This document shows positions 43,914 to 52,901 of a DNA stretch of 63,279 nt, one piece after another. The stretch lies in assembly GCA_964562175.1 (NCBI GenBank), contig CAZLRV010000012.1, positions 1 through 63,279 of the forward strand, in the 5' to 3' direction. The notes under the pieces were generated by a model. It was not told the DNA's origin. It searched no databases and was given only the letters and a program-made list of their open reading frames with translations. Every line of letters begins with the position of its first letter. Position 1 is the stretch's first letter. A program made the translations under genes and the position numbers. The DNA comes from CAZCJU01 sp964562175 (GTDB lineage: Bacteria > Bacillota > Clostridia > Oscillospirales > CAG-272).

Positions 43914-46457
43914 TCATCTGAAACGCAAAAGGAGTGATGAGCGAGGCTCATCGAGCTTGAGCGTAAGCCCCTTTGTGACAAGGTCATAGCCCTTCATTTC
44001 AAATTCCTCGCCCGTATCTACGTTGGTAAAGTGATACATCTTATAAAGCTGTACGCCGTCAAGCTTTACATTTACCTCGTTGTAGGGGCAGGCGGCTCTG
44101 CGGAATGCGAGTATTACGCCGTTGTGGTCGGCTCTGTCAAGATACTCGGTCACGCACCATGTGCCGTTTTCGCGTGAGAACGGAACGAGCGGGTACATAT
44201 CGCACGCAAAGTATTTACGCACCTCTTGATATTCAGCAAAATATTTTCTTGCCCAATCCATAGGCTCGTTCATCGCACCGACTTCCCATTCGGGGTCTGC
44301 ATGCTCCCACGTGCGGACGGTCATACCGTTGCAATAAGCCGAACGGAAGCTGTACAGGTCGCCCAGCGTCGGGCCGTAGCCGATACCGGCATAAGGCATC
44401 CACCATGATGCTTGGTTCTGCATCTGATTTGCCTCCGGCAGGCAATCCCATTTGCATTGGTAATCACTGCGCCACATGGGAACGGAACGTGAGAGCATCT
44501 CAACGTCGTTTCTGTGACCGCCGCCGGCACAGTTATCTATAAGCAGGTTCGGGAAACGCTCAAGCAGAGCATCCCAAAATCTGTAAAGATTGTTTATGTA
44601 AAGTATTTCCGTCATTCCCGCACGCTCCGGCTCGTCTGCCTTGAGCCATATAGCCAAGGGCAGTATGTTTATATCCTGACGATATACGGAAAGGGAGAGC
44701 TTGCGTACCTTTTCGGATACCATTTCGATTATCGCGTCGCATACCTCGTCCTTGTTCAGTGCAACGAGAACGCTCTCGGTGTTCGGGTCTATCGGCTCAA
44801 GGTACTCTACCCACGGTTTGCCCGCCTTTTTGTTTATTCTCTCCGGCTCAAACCAGAGCATAAAGCCTACGCCGTGCTGCTTGAGATACTCGACAAGATC
44901 TACATATTCGGCGGGATGATAGAATTTGTTTATCTCCCATGTGCCTATTATCGGCCATTCCGCGGATTGCGTAGCCGTAGTCGTTGAGCGAAGCGGCTCA
45001 TACCAGCCCGCATCTACCCAGCACGTATCGAACGGAAGCTTGTTTTCGAATATCTTGCCCCAACGGTCAAACATCTGCTTTGTGCTTACTCCGCCCCAGA
45101 ATATTGCCGAGAACGGAGTTTGCTCGCCTCGGGGACTGTCCTTGCCGAGCGGCGAGATCTCACGCATAAACGAACGGAAGCGGTTATGCGCCTCGTTCTG
45201 ACCTCTGTAATACATCATCATTGCGGCAGAGGAGGTTCTGAAGCTCTCGCCCGGGCGTATTCTGAAGCCCTCGGCGGCGTACTGAATACCGCTTCTTATC
45301 CGCACGCTGTCCTCGGCTCTGTCTATCTTGACATTCCATTGACCTGTCCAGCCCACGGCGAGGATAACACCGTAATCATTGCGGTTTATATCGAAAAACG
45401 GCGAGGTCTTAAGTCCGCTTCGTCCCGCATCGCAGGAGGCGGTGTACGTATCGCCCTCCCATATGCGGACCCATGAGGGAGAATAATCGTCTTGAACCAC
45501 GTTTGCGCCCTTAGCCTCGTATATTCTCAAGGATTTAGGCTCCCATGTGTCCTGCCTGTCACGGCGCGTGGGCTTTACGTCCGGCTCAAACGGGATCTGC
45601 ACATCGCAGTCCCAAAGCTCGGATATGAGTCCGCCGTCATGGTCGGTCGGGTTGTACCAGCGGTTTACCCACCAATATACTCTTTGCTGTGTATATTTTT
45701 TCAAGTGGCATTCAAGCACGATACCGTCGGGCAGTGTGTATCTTACACCGTCCTCAAGCACCTCTGTTTTTTTGTCAAGCTCCGAAAACGGTACGCCGTC
45801 ATACAAGAACGAGAGGGAGGGGGTGATGAAATCGTGTACGGGCTTTATTCTGTAGCCGTACATAAAGCCCTCCTCATCGCTTATAGGCTCGCTCCACGGT
45901 TGAGTTGAACGGATACGCTCAACACGTCCGCAGTCATATCTGTAATGCTCGCCCTCTTTTTCGGATACGCCGGCATAAATAAACGTATGGCCGGGGCATT
46001 CTATCGCATTTTTTCTTGTAAATACTATATCTCCGGGCAAAAGCTCCGCAACGCTGTTTATACGCTCAAAGCCGTGGTCTATGCACCAATTTGTCAGATC
46101 GGGTCCGGAAACGCAAAGACCGTGTATGTAAGGCTGATCGGTATAGCCGAGCTTGTACAGCACCCAGCCGACGAACCTGTCACAGCTCACCGTCTTTGCC
46201 GTATGGTCGATCGCGGGATTTATCGGAGCGTGTCCGTAAACAAATTCGTTGTCGCGAACATAGTCCGTTACCTCCTTTGCATACGCCATTATCTTGCAAG
46301 CAAAAAGACCGTTGGGAGCATATAAAACCTCGTCCTCGCCCTCTTTTCTCACAAGCGTACCGTAACGCTCATTAAGATCCGCATACGCCTTCGCTTCGTC
46401 CAAAGTATCGAAATATACCGTTTCTCCGCAAGCGGGCGTGCATATATACCTTGCCAT
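43914..46457 (-). CDS. NlpC/P60-like domain fused to GH36 alpha-galactosidase-like enzyme
   Basis: An 847-residue two-part protein. Residues 55-205 resemble an NlpC/P60 cysteine peptidase: Cys92 in VSCDRFVGWVLYKLGY, a PGDIVF turn and His157 in CPGHTFIYAG. Residues 215-847 are a GH36-type alpha-galactosidase: WCWVDAGWYEP-like CWVDAGWYEPL, GFMLWFEPERI, probable nucleophile Asp595 in SVYRQDINILP, and probable acid/base Asp665 in SVPMWRSDYQ after DNCAGGGHRNDVEML. No signal peptide is present. AAAGGA lies before ATG 46457, and an excellent promoter drives it. The fusion is unusual; the front may instead be an inactive glycan-binding module. Confidence 0.85.
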   Translation of the reverse strand: MARYICTPACGETVYFDTLDEAKAYADLNERYGTLVRKEGEDEVLYAPNGLFACKIMAYAKEVTDYVRDNEFVYGHAPINPAIDHTAKTVSCDRFVGWVLYKLGYTDQPYIHGLCVSGPDLTNWCIDHGFERINSVAELLPGDIVFTRKNAIECPGHTFIYAGVSEKEGEHYRYDCGRVERIRSTQPWSEPISDEEGFMYGYRIKPVHDFITPSLSFLYDGVPFSELDKKTEVLEDGVRYTLPDGIVLECHLKKYTQQRVYWWVNRWYNPTDHDGGLISELWDCDVQIPFEPDVKPTRRDRQDTWEPKSLRIYEAKGANVVQDDYSPSWVRIWEGDTYTASCDAGRSGLKTSPFFDINRNDYGVILAVGWTGQWNVKIDRAEDSVRIRSGIQYAAEGFRIRPGESFRTSSAAMMMYYRGQNEAHNRFRSFMREISPLGKDSPRGEQTPFSAIFWGGVSTKQMFDRWGKIFENKLPFDTCWVDAGWYEPLRSTTTATQSAEWPIIGTWEINKFYHPAEYVDLVEYLKQHGVGFMLWFEPERINKKAGKPWVEYLEPIDPNTESVLVALNKDEVCDAIIEMVSEKVRKLSLSVYRQDINILPLAIWLKADEPERAGMTEILYINNLYRFWDALLERFPNLLIDNCAGGGHRNDVEMLSRSVPMWRSDYQCKWDCLPEANQMQNQASWWMPYAGIGYGPTLGDLYSFRSAYCNGMTVRTWEHADPEWEVGAMNEPMDWARKYFAEYQEVRKYFACDMYPLVPFSRENGTWCVTEYLDRADHNGVILAFRRAACPYNEVNVKLDGVQLYKMYHFTNVDTGEEFEMKGYDLVTKGLTLKLDEPRSSLLLRFR

Positions 46458-46510
46458 AATGATTCCTTTCAAAACATATCGTTTTTTTCCGTAAAAACAC
46501 GGTTAAATCA

Positions 46511-46539
46511 ATTATACCATGTAAGCCCTCAATTGTCAA
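46511..46539 (-). promoter_or_regulatory. Promoter of the GH36-fusion operon
   Basis: On the minus strand TTGACA and TATAAT are separated by 17 bp, a consensus promoter. TATAATTGAT at the -10 recurs in the divergent promoter at 46636. Confidence 0.85.
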
Positions 46540-46612
46540 TGATTTTTGAGAAAAGCAATTAAAAAAAGCGGTTAATAATTATAGCCTAATGTGTTAAATC
46601 CTGAAAAAGTAC

Positions 46613-46641
46613 TTTACAAAACGCATTTTATACGCTATAAT
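46613..46641 (+). promoter_or_regulatory. Promoter of the GH28-like gene
   Basis: TTTACA and TATAAT are separated by 17 bp. The start lies about 20 bases before the GGAGG site. The -10 box continues as TATAATTGAT, as in the divergent promoter. Confidence 0.85.
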
Positions 46642-46669
46642 TGATACATTGATTCCATGGAGGATTAAA

Positions 46670-49636
46670 ATGCAAACATCAAAAAACGCAACTGTAAACA
46701 GACACCTGTTTTTGCAAAACAATAAATGCCTGATAGATTTTTCGTCCGAAAACGCCTTTGACGGCGTAAGCCTTGGCGAGGGGCTTTCACACGTTGAGCC
46801 TTGTCCTCTGCCACCCGATATAGTCAGCGAGGGAAAAACGGCACTGCTTGCACACGCCGCAGAGCTGCCCGACGGCGAGGCGGCTCATAAAATGGTTTTT
46901 ACGTATACCTTTGATGAGGTACTCGACCTGAGCGATACTCCGACACTTACGTTTGCCTTTTCCGCATACGGCGGCGAGCGTGACAGCCAATATTTCGCAA
47001 ACGTCAAGGAAAATATGTATTTTGTCGAAAAGCCCGACCCGCTTCTTGTAAGCGATTCGTATCTTACCGTGACGCTTTTGTCCGACCTCGGACAGACAAG
47101 CTCGACGGCAAAGCTTACCGACTACGGCTTCAACCGTATTTTTATGAATTTTTCGGGACAGCGCGCCGTATCGGCGGTAAAGGGAATACGCTTTTGCTAT
47201 GAGATATGCGAGCGTGCCGAGGGCTGGCAGAGAATGATAAAATTGGATACGGTAAGGTGCGGAATGGAAGTGGATCTCAATCTGCACGGCTGCGGTATGG
47301 AAAAGCTTTTCGGCTCAAAAAATGCGATGCTCAAGCATGAAAACGGTGTTTTGTCCGCAGCCTGCGAGGCGGGGGCGTGCATTGAGCTGCCCGACCTTAC
47401 GGGTGCCGAAAATACCGTTTGCGATATATTCGTTCCGATAAAAAACACGCTTTTGTTGCGTATGGATGCCGATTGTGACGACATCACCCTTACCGTTTTA
47501 CTTCGCACGGAGGACGATACGGAGCAGAGGGCGGATAATGTAAAGACGTTTGCTTTGACCTCCATGCTCGGCGGCAGAACTCTGCTTTTGAATCTCTCCG
47601 ACCTGCCTGCGGCGCAGGGCGTATATACCGACAAAAAGCGGCTCGTACACATGAGCCTGCGAGTTGCGGAAAAATGCAAGATAAATATATATAAGATCGC
47701 ATTTGAGCAGGAAAAGCCGATAAGAAAGACCTGCGGCAGATTTATCTCCTGCCTTGCCGATGTCGAAAATAAAACGGTGGAGCTTGAATGTGAGCTGAAC
47801 GAATTGGCAGAGAGAGGACGGCTGCGTATATTCGACGGCTACCTTGATGTTGTCGACGATACGCCCGAAACGCTTTCCCGGCTTGAATGCGTTGCCGAGT
47901 GCGATGTGAACGGCAAAGGACGTATTCACCTTACCTGTCCGCTTTATCGCGGCAAGGTCAGCCGCATATGCTCGCAGTTTATCGGAGTACTTGAGCTGTC
48001 GGACGGTGAGTGGTTGCCGTTTGAGGATAGGACTGTCATACAAAATCACACCGAGCTTTGCGAGGGCAACCCGTATGCATTCACATTGCCCGATAAGGAT
48101 TACGACGTATGCGACTTCGGTGCGTGCGGCGACGGCTACACCGATGATACGGCGGCGATACAGGCGGCACTTGACGAATGTGCGAAAACGGGCGGCCGTG
48201 TTATTCTCGGCGATACGGACGGCGGTGAATACGGACGGCGGTATGTCGTCACAAATCTGCGTATGCACTCAAATACCGAGCTTTATATCGCAAAAAATGC
48301 CGTGCTTTGGCAATGCGACGATGCGACGCTTTACAAAACGCCGCTCGGCTTCGGTCACAATGTTTCAATGACGGGCGTGAATTGGCCGGCATACCATTCA
48401 TCGGGCAACTATCCTCTGATATACGCTTTCAGAGAGGAATATGTCAAAATAACGGGCGGCGGCACGGTGCGAATGGCGGATATAGGCAGCAGAAGCCGAG
48501 ACGGTCTTTTCAAATTCATCGGTGACAACGTATGCATCGGCTGTAAGGACAGAATACACGTAGTGCCGATAGGTCTTATAGAATGCGAAAACACGGAAAT
48601 TTCCGATATAAAAATAATACGCTCCTCCGCTCCGTATATAATAGTCAATACCTCAAGGCGGCTTTATGTCGGCAATGTGATACTTGACGAGGCAAAATGC
48701 ACGGGTGCGGACGGTCTGTGGCCCTGCGGCTCCGACGGAGTGGTATTTGAAAGAATAATGATGAATACGAACGATGACGGTATATGCTTGAGCGCAAACT
48801 ATAACGACCCGAGGGATATGCTGTGGTATTACGCATATCCCGGCTGGGATCACGGCACGCATAACGTCGTTCTGCGTCACAGCAGGCTGTCGTGCTATAC
48901 ATTTACCGCAAGTGCCATATCGTTCTGCATCTGGGGTACGGATGCTCCCGACCTGTCGAGGGTTCAGGTTGACGGCATAGAGCTTTACGACACGTGCCTT
49001 GAGGGCAGACTTTCCATAGGCGGCTGGACTGATAACCCATATTACGGTGTCACACCGTTCGACGGCACGGAGCTTGACGACTTCTCTCCCGTGAACAATG
49101 TCAGAGTGTTCAACTGCGAGCTGAGAAGTCCCACGGGCATAGATAATTTGAGAATAACGGATCTTGACAGCGATTGCGGACTTCACTCGCCGTCACAATT
49201 CGAATACGGCGACTTCAAACGTCGGGCGGCAGAGCAAAACGAGGGCTGGGTCACGGGGCTTTCCAACTGGTCATACTCGGAGCCGGAGGCGGTGCGGCAA
49301 ATAGAGCTTTACGGCACTCAATGCGTAACACTGAGAAAGCTGAGAGGCAAGAGGTGCAATGTATGGCAGGGTCTGTATCAACGCTCCGGCAAGCATAAAA
49401 TGACGTTTGATTATAAATGCTCCGGCGAATTCTATGCAGTCGCTTGGGACAAGAACGGAAACGAGATATGCAAAAAGAGCTTTTATCAAACGCCTAACGG
49501 TTATTCAAAGGGCAAGGAGTGGCAACACGGCGAGCTTGAGCTTGCACTTGAGTCCGATGACCTCTACCGCTTCGGTATAGAGGCAGCCGACTCCACCGTC
49601 GCAGTGTATGCGACAGCGTTTAGAATGGATCAATAA
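46670..49636 (+). CDS. GH28-like polygalacturonase-family protein, cytoplasmic
   Basis: A 988-residue protein. The first 430 residues are beta-rich modules I do not recognise. The GH28-like beta-helix begins at YDVCDFGACGDGYTDDTAAI and continues through CTGADGLWPCGSDGV and MMNTNDDGICLS, which supply the clustered aspartates expected for a GH28 active site. A C-terminal jelly-roll segment follows (KHKMTFDYKCSGEFYAVAWD). No signal peptide is seen, so it may act inside on imported pectin fragments. GGAGG precedes ATG 46670. Confidence 0.85.
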   Translation: MQTSKNATVNRHLFLQNNKCLIDFSSENAFDGVSLGEGLSHVEPCPLPPDIVSEGKTALLAHAAELPDGEAAHKMVFTYTFDEVLDLSDTPTLTFAFSAYGGERDSQYFANVKENMYFVEKPDPLLVSDSYLTVTLLSDLGQTSSTAKLTDYGFNRIFMNFSGQRAVSAVKGIRFCYEICERAEGWQRMIKLDTVRCGMEVDLNLHGCGMEKLFGSKNAMLKHENGVLSAACEAGACIELPDLTGAENTVCDIFVPIKNTLLLRMDADCDDITLTVLLRTEDDTEQRADNVKTFALTSMLGGRTLLLNLSDLPAAQGVYTDKKRLVHMSLRVAEKCKINIYKIAFEQEKPIRKTCGRFISCLADVENKTVELECELNELAERGRLRIFDGYLDVVDDTPETLSRLECVAECDVNGKGRIHLTCPLYRGKVSRICSQFIGVLELSDGEWLPFEDRTVIQNHTELCEGNPYAFTLPDKDYDVCDFGACGDGYTDDTAAIQAALDECAKTGGRVILGDTDGGEYGRRYVVTNLRMHSNTELYIAKNAVLWQCDDATLYKTPLGFGHNVSMTGVNWPAYHSSGNYPLIYAFREEYVKITGGGTVRMADIGSRSRDGLFKFIGDNVCIGCKDRIHVVPIGLIECENTEISDIKIIRSSAPYIIVNTSRRLYVGNVILDEAKCTGADGLWPCGSDGVVFERIMMNTNDDGICLSANYNDPRDMLWYYAYPGWDHGTHNVVLRHSRLSCYTFTASAISFCIWGTDAPDLSRVQVDGIELYDTCLEGRLSIGGWTDNPYYGVTPFDGTELDDFSPVNNVRVFNCELRSPTGIDNLRITDLDSDCGLHSPSQFEYGDFKRRAAEQNEGWVTGLSNWSYSEPEAVRQIELYGTQCVTLRKLRGKRCNVWQGLYQRSGKHKMTFDYKCSGEFYAVAWDKNGNEICKKSFYQTPNGYSKGKEWQHGELELALESDDLYRFGIEAADSTVAVYATAFRMDQ

Positions 49637-49641
49637 ATTAT

Positions 49642-49689
49642 CCCCCGTGCGGTATATTCGCATTTGACGGCGAATATGCTGTACGGGGG
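49642..49689 (+). promoter_or_regulatory. 20-bp RNA hairpin covering the yunB ribosome site
   Basis: The arms 49642-49661 and 49670-49689 pair over all 20 positions in plus-strand RNA, with three G-U pairs and an eight-base loop. On the minus strand those three positions would be C-A mismatches. The 3' arm ends in GGGGG, seven bases before the yunB ATG, so the fold would hide the ribosome site. No T tract follows. Confidence 0.6.
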
Positions 49690-49696
49690 TATAATT

Positions 49697-50401
49697 ATGT
49701 TTTCTTATCGTTTACGTATGGCGTCAAGACGCTTGCTCGGCAGAAGAAAAAAACGCACATTATGCATAACGATGTGTATCGTGTGCATGGCTTGCCTGAG
49801 TTGTTTTTTGCTCATCTCGTCGTTTACCCTGCCCGAAACGGCGGAGCAAATGGCAAGAGTCGAGGTCAAAAATACGCTTTCACAATGCATAAATACGGCA
49901 ATCGAAAGATATCTTGCCGAAAATAACGGCACACGCCTCTACACGACAAGCAGAGATCCGGAGGGCAATATAACCTCCGTCACGCTGAATTCGCAAGAGG
50001 CGAACGAGCTTAAAACAAAGCTTGCACGATATACGAGAGAGGAAATCGAGAAAAAACGCTCAAGACTGCGTATTCCCGCGGCGGATCTGCTCGGAAGCAT
50101 ACTTTTTTCCGGCAAGGGCGGCTATATAAAAGTAAATATACTGTCCTCCTCTTATGTTGAGAGCGAGATAATATCCTCGTTTTATTCCTCCGGTATCAAT
50201 CAAACCATGCACGAGGTCAACGTGCGTGTGAGAGTCGGCGCAACATCAAAGGTCGGACGGACATATTTCGATACAGCCGCCGAGGGCGATGCGGTGCTGT
50301 CGCAAACGCTTATCGTCGGAAAGATCCCCGATACATATGCCGAACTCGGTACATATGACGAGCAGACACGCACATGGCTCGAAGGCTACAGAGCCAAATA
50401 G
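49697..50401 (+). CDS. yunB: Sporulation protein YunB
   Basis: A 234-residue protein with an N-terminal membrane helix (TLCITMCIVCMACLSCFLLI) and the YunB domain. Diagnostic stretches are CINTAIERYLAENN, IPAADLLGSILFSGKGGYIK, SSGINQTMHEVNVRVRV and TLIVGKIPDTYAELG. YunB is made in the mother cell of spore formers and is needed for normal sporulation; its molecular role is unknown. The ATG at 49697 lies just after the hairpin. It is the clearest sign in the window that the organism can form spores. Confidence 0.9.
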   Translation: MFSYRLRMASRRLLGRRKKRTLCITMCIVCMACLSCFLLISSFTLPETAEQMARVEVKNTLSQCINTAIERYLAENNGTRLYTTSRDPEGNITSVTLNSQEANELKTKLARYTREEIEKKRSRLRIPAADLLGSILFSGKGGYIKVNILSSSYVESEIISSFYSSGINQTMHEVNVRVRVGATSKVGRTYFDTAAEGDAVLSQTLIVGKIPDTYAELGTYDEQTRTWLEGYRAK

Positions 50402-50409
50402 AACCGACA

Positions 50410-51558
50410 TTATTTCTCGGCTTTTTTCAAAACAAGCTCGTGCATGATAAACATAAATATCAGAAGCAGAGCAAGATACACGGGAAGCAGGCTCATTCCG
50501 ACGTAGTCGGAAAGAAAACCGAAGAGGGGCGGCATAATGAGAAAGCCGAGGTACGCAAACGCCATTTGCACACCTATCATGGCACGGGAATTTTCCCGTC
50601 CGAAAATGCTCGGGGTCATATGGATTATGCAAGGATATATCGGGGCACAGCCCAGACCCGTGACGGCAAAAGCGGCGAGCGCAGTGTATTGCATCGGGAC
50701 AAAAAGCAATGCGATCCCGACGGATATGACGCAACAGCCGATACGGATGAGCGTTTTGTCGGACAGCTTCATCGCAAGAAAACCGTTAAGAAAACGACCG
50801 AAAGTGATACCGATGAAGAACATACTTGCTCCCCGTGCCGCATCCTCCGGCGAAAGTCCTCGGTCTTGCACCAAATAACTGCTTGCCCACAATGATGCGC
50901 TCAGCTCAAGGGAGCAGTAGGCGAAGAAAGCGAGGAAGCAGAGTGCCGAGCCTTTTATCGAAAAAATTTGCTTGAATGTAAGTGGGGCTTTCGGTTTATC
51001 ACCGTCATCCTCGCTTTTTTTCCATATCGGCACGCTTGCGAAAACTATCACGGAAAGCACAGCCTGTATCAGAAAAACAATGAAATAGCCTCGCTCCCAG
51101 CTGTTAAGTCTGATGAGTGAAAAGCTCATAATATATGGGCTTATCGATGCACCCACGCCCCACATACAGTGAAGCCAGCTCATATGCTGAGCCTTGTAGT
51201 GTAAAGCGACATAATTGTTAAGTATGGCATCGACACCGCCGGCACCGAGTCCGTAGGGTATTGCCCATAGGATAAGCTCGACAAAGGAGTGCGAGAGCGA
51301 AAAGCCGAGCAGGGCAAGCGCAGTTATGAAAATGCTCGTTGCCGTAACAAGCCCCGAGCCGAAGCGGCGAAGCAGTCGCTCACTGAAAAGACTTGATATT
51401 ATCGTGCCGAGATATATCACCATTGATATGATACCCGCATATGATACGGGTACGCCAAGCTCCGTATGAAGCACGGGCCATGCCGAGCCGAGCAGGGAAT
51501 CGGGCAGACCGAGACTTATGAAGCAAATATAGATAAGAGCCAAAAGTAAGCTTCCCAT
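50410..51558 (-). CDS. Major facilitator superfamily transporter
   Basis: A 382-residue transporter with about twelve helices. The start MGSLLLALIYICFISLGLPD and the loop SERLLRRFGSGLVTATSI carry the MFS A-motif region. It resembles the sugar/FucP-like group of small MFS proteins. The nearby sugar locus suggests a carbohydrate, but the gene is apart from it and on the other strand. A possible ribosome site is AAGAGG. The rplA terminator lies just upstream. Confidence 0.85.
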   Translation of the reverse strand: MGSLLLALIYICFISLGLPDSLLGSAWPVLHTELGVPVSYAGIISMVIYLGTIISSLFSERLLRRFGSGLVTATSIFITALALLGFSLSHSFVELILWAIPYGLGAGGVDAILNNYVALHYKAQHMSWLHCMWGVGASISPYIMSFSLIRLNSWERGYFIVFLIQAVLSVIVFASVPIWKKSEDDGDKPKAPLTFKQIFSIKGSALCFLAFFAYCSLELSASLWASSYLVQDRGLSPEDAARGASMFFIGITFGRFLNGFLAMKLSDKTLIRIGCCVISVGIALLFVPMQYTALAAFAVTGLGCAPIYPCIIHMTPSIFGRENSRAMIGVQMAFAYLGFLIMPPLFGFLSDYVGMSLLPVYLALLLIFMFIMHELVLKKAEK

Positions 51559-51635
51559 AAAAACCTCTTGGAAAAATGCTTTGATTGCGTGATTATAACA
51601 TTGTTCTTGAAAAAAGTCAATAGAAAAAACAAAAA

Positions 51636-51661
51636 ATCCGCAGACCGTGCGGTCTGCGGAT
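51636..51661 (-). terminator. Terminator of the rpmG-rplA operon
   Basis: ATCCGCAGACC pairs with GGTCTGCGGAT around GTGC, followed on the minus strand by a long T-rich tract, 12 bp after rplA. Confidence 0.9.
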
Positions 51662-51673
51662 GATATGCACGGC

Positions 51674-52366
51674 TTAGCCGAGCTTTGATGCGTTTATCTT
51701 AATGCCGGGGCCCATTGTGGAAGCAATGGCAACGCTCTTAAGATACTGACCCTTGGCTGCCGCAGGCTTAGCCTTTATGATGGCACCCATAAGAGTATCG
51801 AAGTTTTCTGTGAGCTTTTCCTTACCGAAGGAAGCCTTACCGATGGGGCAGTGGATTATGTTCGTCTTATCAAGACGGTACTCGATCTTACCTGCCTTAG
51901 CTTCTTTAACCGCTTTTGCAACATCGGGAGTTACCGTACCTGCCTTGGGGTTAGGCATAAGTCCCTTAGGTCCGAGAACCTTACCGAGACGACCTATAAC
52001 GCCCATCATATCGGGGGATGCGATAACAACGTCGAACTCAAACCAGTTCTCGTGCTGTATCTTTGCTACCAGATCCTCGGCTCCGACGTAATCCGAGCCT
52101 GCCTCTTCAGCGGCCTTTGCCTTATCGCCCTTTGCGAATACGAGCGTGCGAACCTTCTTACCGGTACCGTTGGGAAGTACTACCGCACCTCTTACCTGCT
52201 GGTCTGCGTGACGGGAGTCAACGCCCAAGCGAACGTGAAGCTCTATCGTTTCATCGAACTTTGCCTTTGAGGTTTGGCATACGAGATCGAGTGCCTCTGC
52301 GGGGTCATACTGCTTTGACTTGTCTATCAGCTTTACGCTGTCCTTATATTTCTTACCTTTAAACAT
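51674..52366 (-). CDS. rplA: 50S ribosomal protein L1
   Basis: A 230-residue ribosomal protein of the L1 stalk. Typical stretches are DETIELHVRLGVDSRHADQQ, VRGAVVLPNGTGKKVR, LGPKGLMPNPKAGTVTPDV and STMGPGIKINASKLG. It follows rplK by 15 bp with GGAGG before the ATG. The operon stops here; rplJ, rplL and rpoB are not adjacent. Confidence 0.97.
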   Translation of the reverse strand: MFKGKKYKDSVKLIDKSKQYDPAEALDLVCQTSKAKFDETIELHVRLGVDSRHADQQVRGAVVLPNGTGKKVRTLVFAKGDKAKAAEEAGSDYVGAEDLVAKIQHENWFEFDVVIASPDMMGVIGRLGKVLGPKGLMPNPKAGTVTPDVAKAVKEAKAGKIEYRLDKTNIIHCPIGKASFGKEKLTENFDTLMGAIIKAKPAAAKGQYLKSVAIASTMGPGIKINASKLG

Positions 52367-52381
52367 TTAAGCTCTCCTCCC

Positions 52382-52807
52382 TTATTCCTCAACGGTAACG
52401 CCCATGCTGCGAGCGGTACCTGCAATCATACTAATAGCGGCATCAAGGTCTGCGGCGGTGAGATCGGGAAGCTTTGTCTCCGCGATCTTCGTTACCTGCT
52501 CCTTCGTTATGGAAGCGACCTTCGTCTTGTTGGGAACGGCAGAGCCGGACTCGATACCCGCTGCTTTCTTTATAAGAACTGCGGCAGGGGGAGTCTTGGT
52601 TATGAATGTGAACGAACGGTCTGCGTAGATAGTGATAACTACGGGGATTATAAGACCGATCTGGTTCTTTGTTTTTTCGTTAAATTCCTTCGTGAAAGCG
52701 GCGATGTTTACACCGTGCTGACCGAGTGCGGGTCCTACAGGCGGTTGGGGCGTAGCCTTGCCGGCAGGAAGCTGAAGCTTTACATAAGCTGTAATTTTCT
52801 TTGCCAT
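52382..52807 (-). CDS. rplK: 50S ribosomal protein L11
   Basis: A 141-residue ribosomal protein of the GTPase-associated centre. The motif AGKATPQPPVGPALGQHGVN and the TKTPPAAVLIKKAAG segment are typical. ATG 52807 gives the family length; GGAGG lies before it. The 94-base gap to nusG contains short hairpins (for example GCAGATACGCATCTGC on the minus strand), which could be part of an L11 leader. Confidence 0.97.
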   Translation of the reverse strand: MAKKITAYVKLQLPAGKATPQPPVGPALGQHGVNIAAFTKEFNEKTKNQIGLIIPVVITIYADRSFTFITKTPPAAVLIKKAAGIESGSAVPNKTKVASITKEQVTKIAETKLPDLTAADLDAAISMIAGTARSMGVTVEE

Positions 52808-52901
52808 AAAAATTTTTACCTCCAAAGTGGTTCATCGGAAGAATAAAATATTTTCTTCCTCCCACATACCCTCACATGAGGGGCGCAGATGCGTATCTGC
52901 T

